Shown here: in pieces, positions 60,191 through 60,548 of the stretch
How the letters are laid out: each line of letters begins with the position of its first letter
Numbering within the stretch: the stretch's first letter is position 1
Source of the DNA: an uncultured Tropicimonas sp.
GTDB taxonomy: Bacteria; Pseudomonadota; Alphaproteobacteria; Rhodobacterales; Rhodobacteraceae
Assembly (NCBI GenBank): GCA_947495685.1
Contig: CANLZY010000030.1
Span: 1-60,548, forward strand
Direction: 5' to 3'
DNA: 60,548 bases
Program-made: the position numbers and the translations under genes
Notes under the pieces: model-generated
The model's input: the letters and a program-made list of their open reading frames with translations, nothing else
Database searches by the model: none
What the model was told of the DNA's origin: nothing

Positions 60191-60487
60191 TCAGTCCCCG
60201 ATGAAGCGCATCAGTTCGTCCACCAAGAAGGAGGCGTCCTCGATGCGCGGCGCCTGCGCGTCCTTCCCGCCAGTCGCGGGTTTCCTGCGCCGCGGCCTCG
60301 CGTTTTCCTCGGCCGGGTTCTCGAGATAGCGGTTATAGACCGCCCTGATGATCGCCCGGTTGTCCTGGCTGCGCCCGGATTCGTCCCAGAGCGCGTCGAA
60401 CCAGCCGGAATAGAGGCCCACCACCTCGCCATCCGGCGCCTCGCAATCGATATCGAACTGCTCTGTCCGCAGGTGAGCCTCCCCCAA
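60191..60487 (-). pseudogene. phage gene truncated by an insertion sequence (partial)
   Basis: A 98-aa open frame ending FLVDELMRFIGD, with VGLYSGWFDALWDESGRSQDN in the middle. It has no ATG and its head meets the IS3-like end at 60488, so its true beginning is probably lost or beyond the element. It lies 1 nt from the small terminase. Family unknown. Confidence 0.55.
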
Positions 60488-60548
60488 TGAAGTGGTCCGC
60501 CCCTATGATTAGGAAGCGGAGGACCATAGATGACGATCAAGAGACCCA
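60488..60548 (+). mobile_element. left end of an IS3-like insertion sequence (cut by the window)
   Basis: TGAAGTGGTCCGCCCC at 60488 looks like an IS terminal repeat. GCGGAGGACC then precedes an ATG at 60530 (ATGACGATCAAGAGACCC, product MTIKRP), which is how the orfA proteins of a Rhodobacterales IS3-type group begin. Only six codons are visible, so the family is tentative. It sits against the truncated gene on the other strand. Confidence 0.55.

Overview
The window looks like the accessory genome of a high-GC alphaproteobacterium, most likely a member of the Rhodobacteraceae (Rhodobacterales). The tail genes of its prophage are close relatives of the Rhodobacter gene-transfer-agent (GTA) tail set. 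The rest is mobile DNA stacked behind one initiator tRNA gene.

Layout. (1) 352-428 is an intact tRNA-fMet. Its last 48 bp recur at 9500-9547, so 429-9499 is an integrated island of about 9 kb. It carries a UG/Abi-type reverse transcriptase overlapping a SLATT-like membrane protein (a recognised anti-phage gene pair), a DEDDh exonuclease, a satellite-type primase/helicase operon, an AlpA-like regulator and a tyrosine integrase. A run of hairpins sits directly upstream of the reverse transcriptase. (2) A second element starts at the same repeat: the gene of a large serine recombinase (9504-11222) ends inside the tRNA-derived sequence. It carries a long leftward copper-resistance block (CusF, CusA, CusB with four extra CusF-like domains, three c-type cytochromes, a DUF411 protein and several small secreted proteins), an AceE-like E1 enzyme, a LysR-regulated oxidoreductase/monooxygenase pair, a PemK-like gene pair, an IS200-type transposase and a MOBV-like relaxase. 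A 20-bp near copy of the tRNA end at 32492-32511 may be its right boundary.

(3) 33.3-38.5 kb is a more AT-rich, tightly packed five-gene rightward operon: SAM methyltransferase, GT4 glycosyltransferase with a TPR-like tail, HIT hydrolase, NadM-like nucleotidyltransferase and myo-inositol-phosphate synthase. I know of no described system with this composition. It is the best candidate here for a new pathway, perhaps making a glycosylated or nucleotide-activated inositol compound.

(4) 38.5-60.5 kb is a leftward prophage late region. From right to left it has lambda-like DNA packaging and head genes (small and large terminase, gpW, portal, a protease-capsid fusion), a tail module with a -1 frameshifted chaperone and GTA-like baseplate proteins, a lysis cassette, a tail fibre with a C1q-like tip and a cytosine DNA methyltransferase. 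No phage integrase or repressor lies in the window. The right edge enters an IS3-like insertion sequence that abuts a probably truncated phage gene.

The calls rest on reading translated sequence and motifs by eye. No database search was run. Family names resting on motifs are firm; those resting on general resemblance are marked as such.
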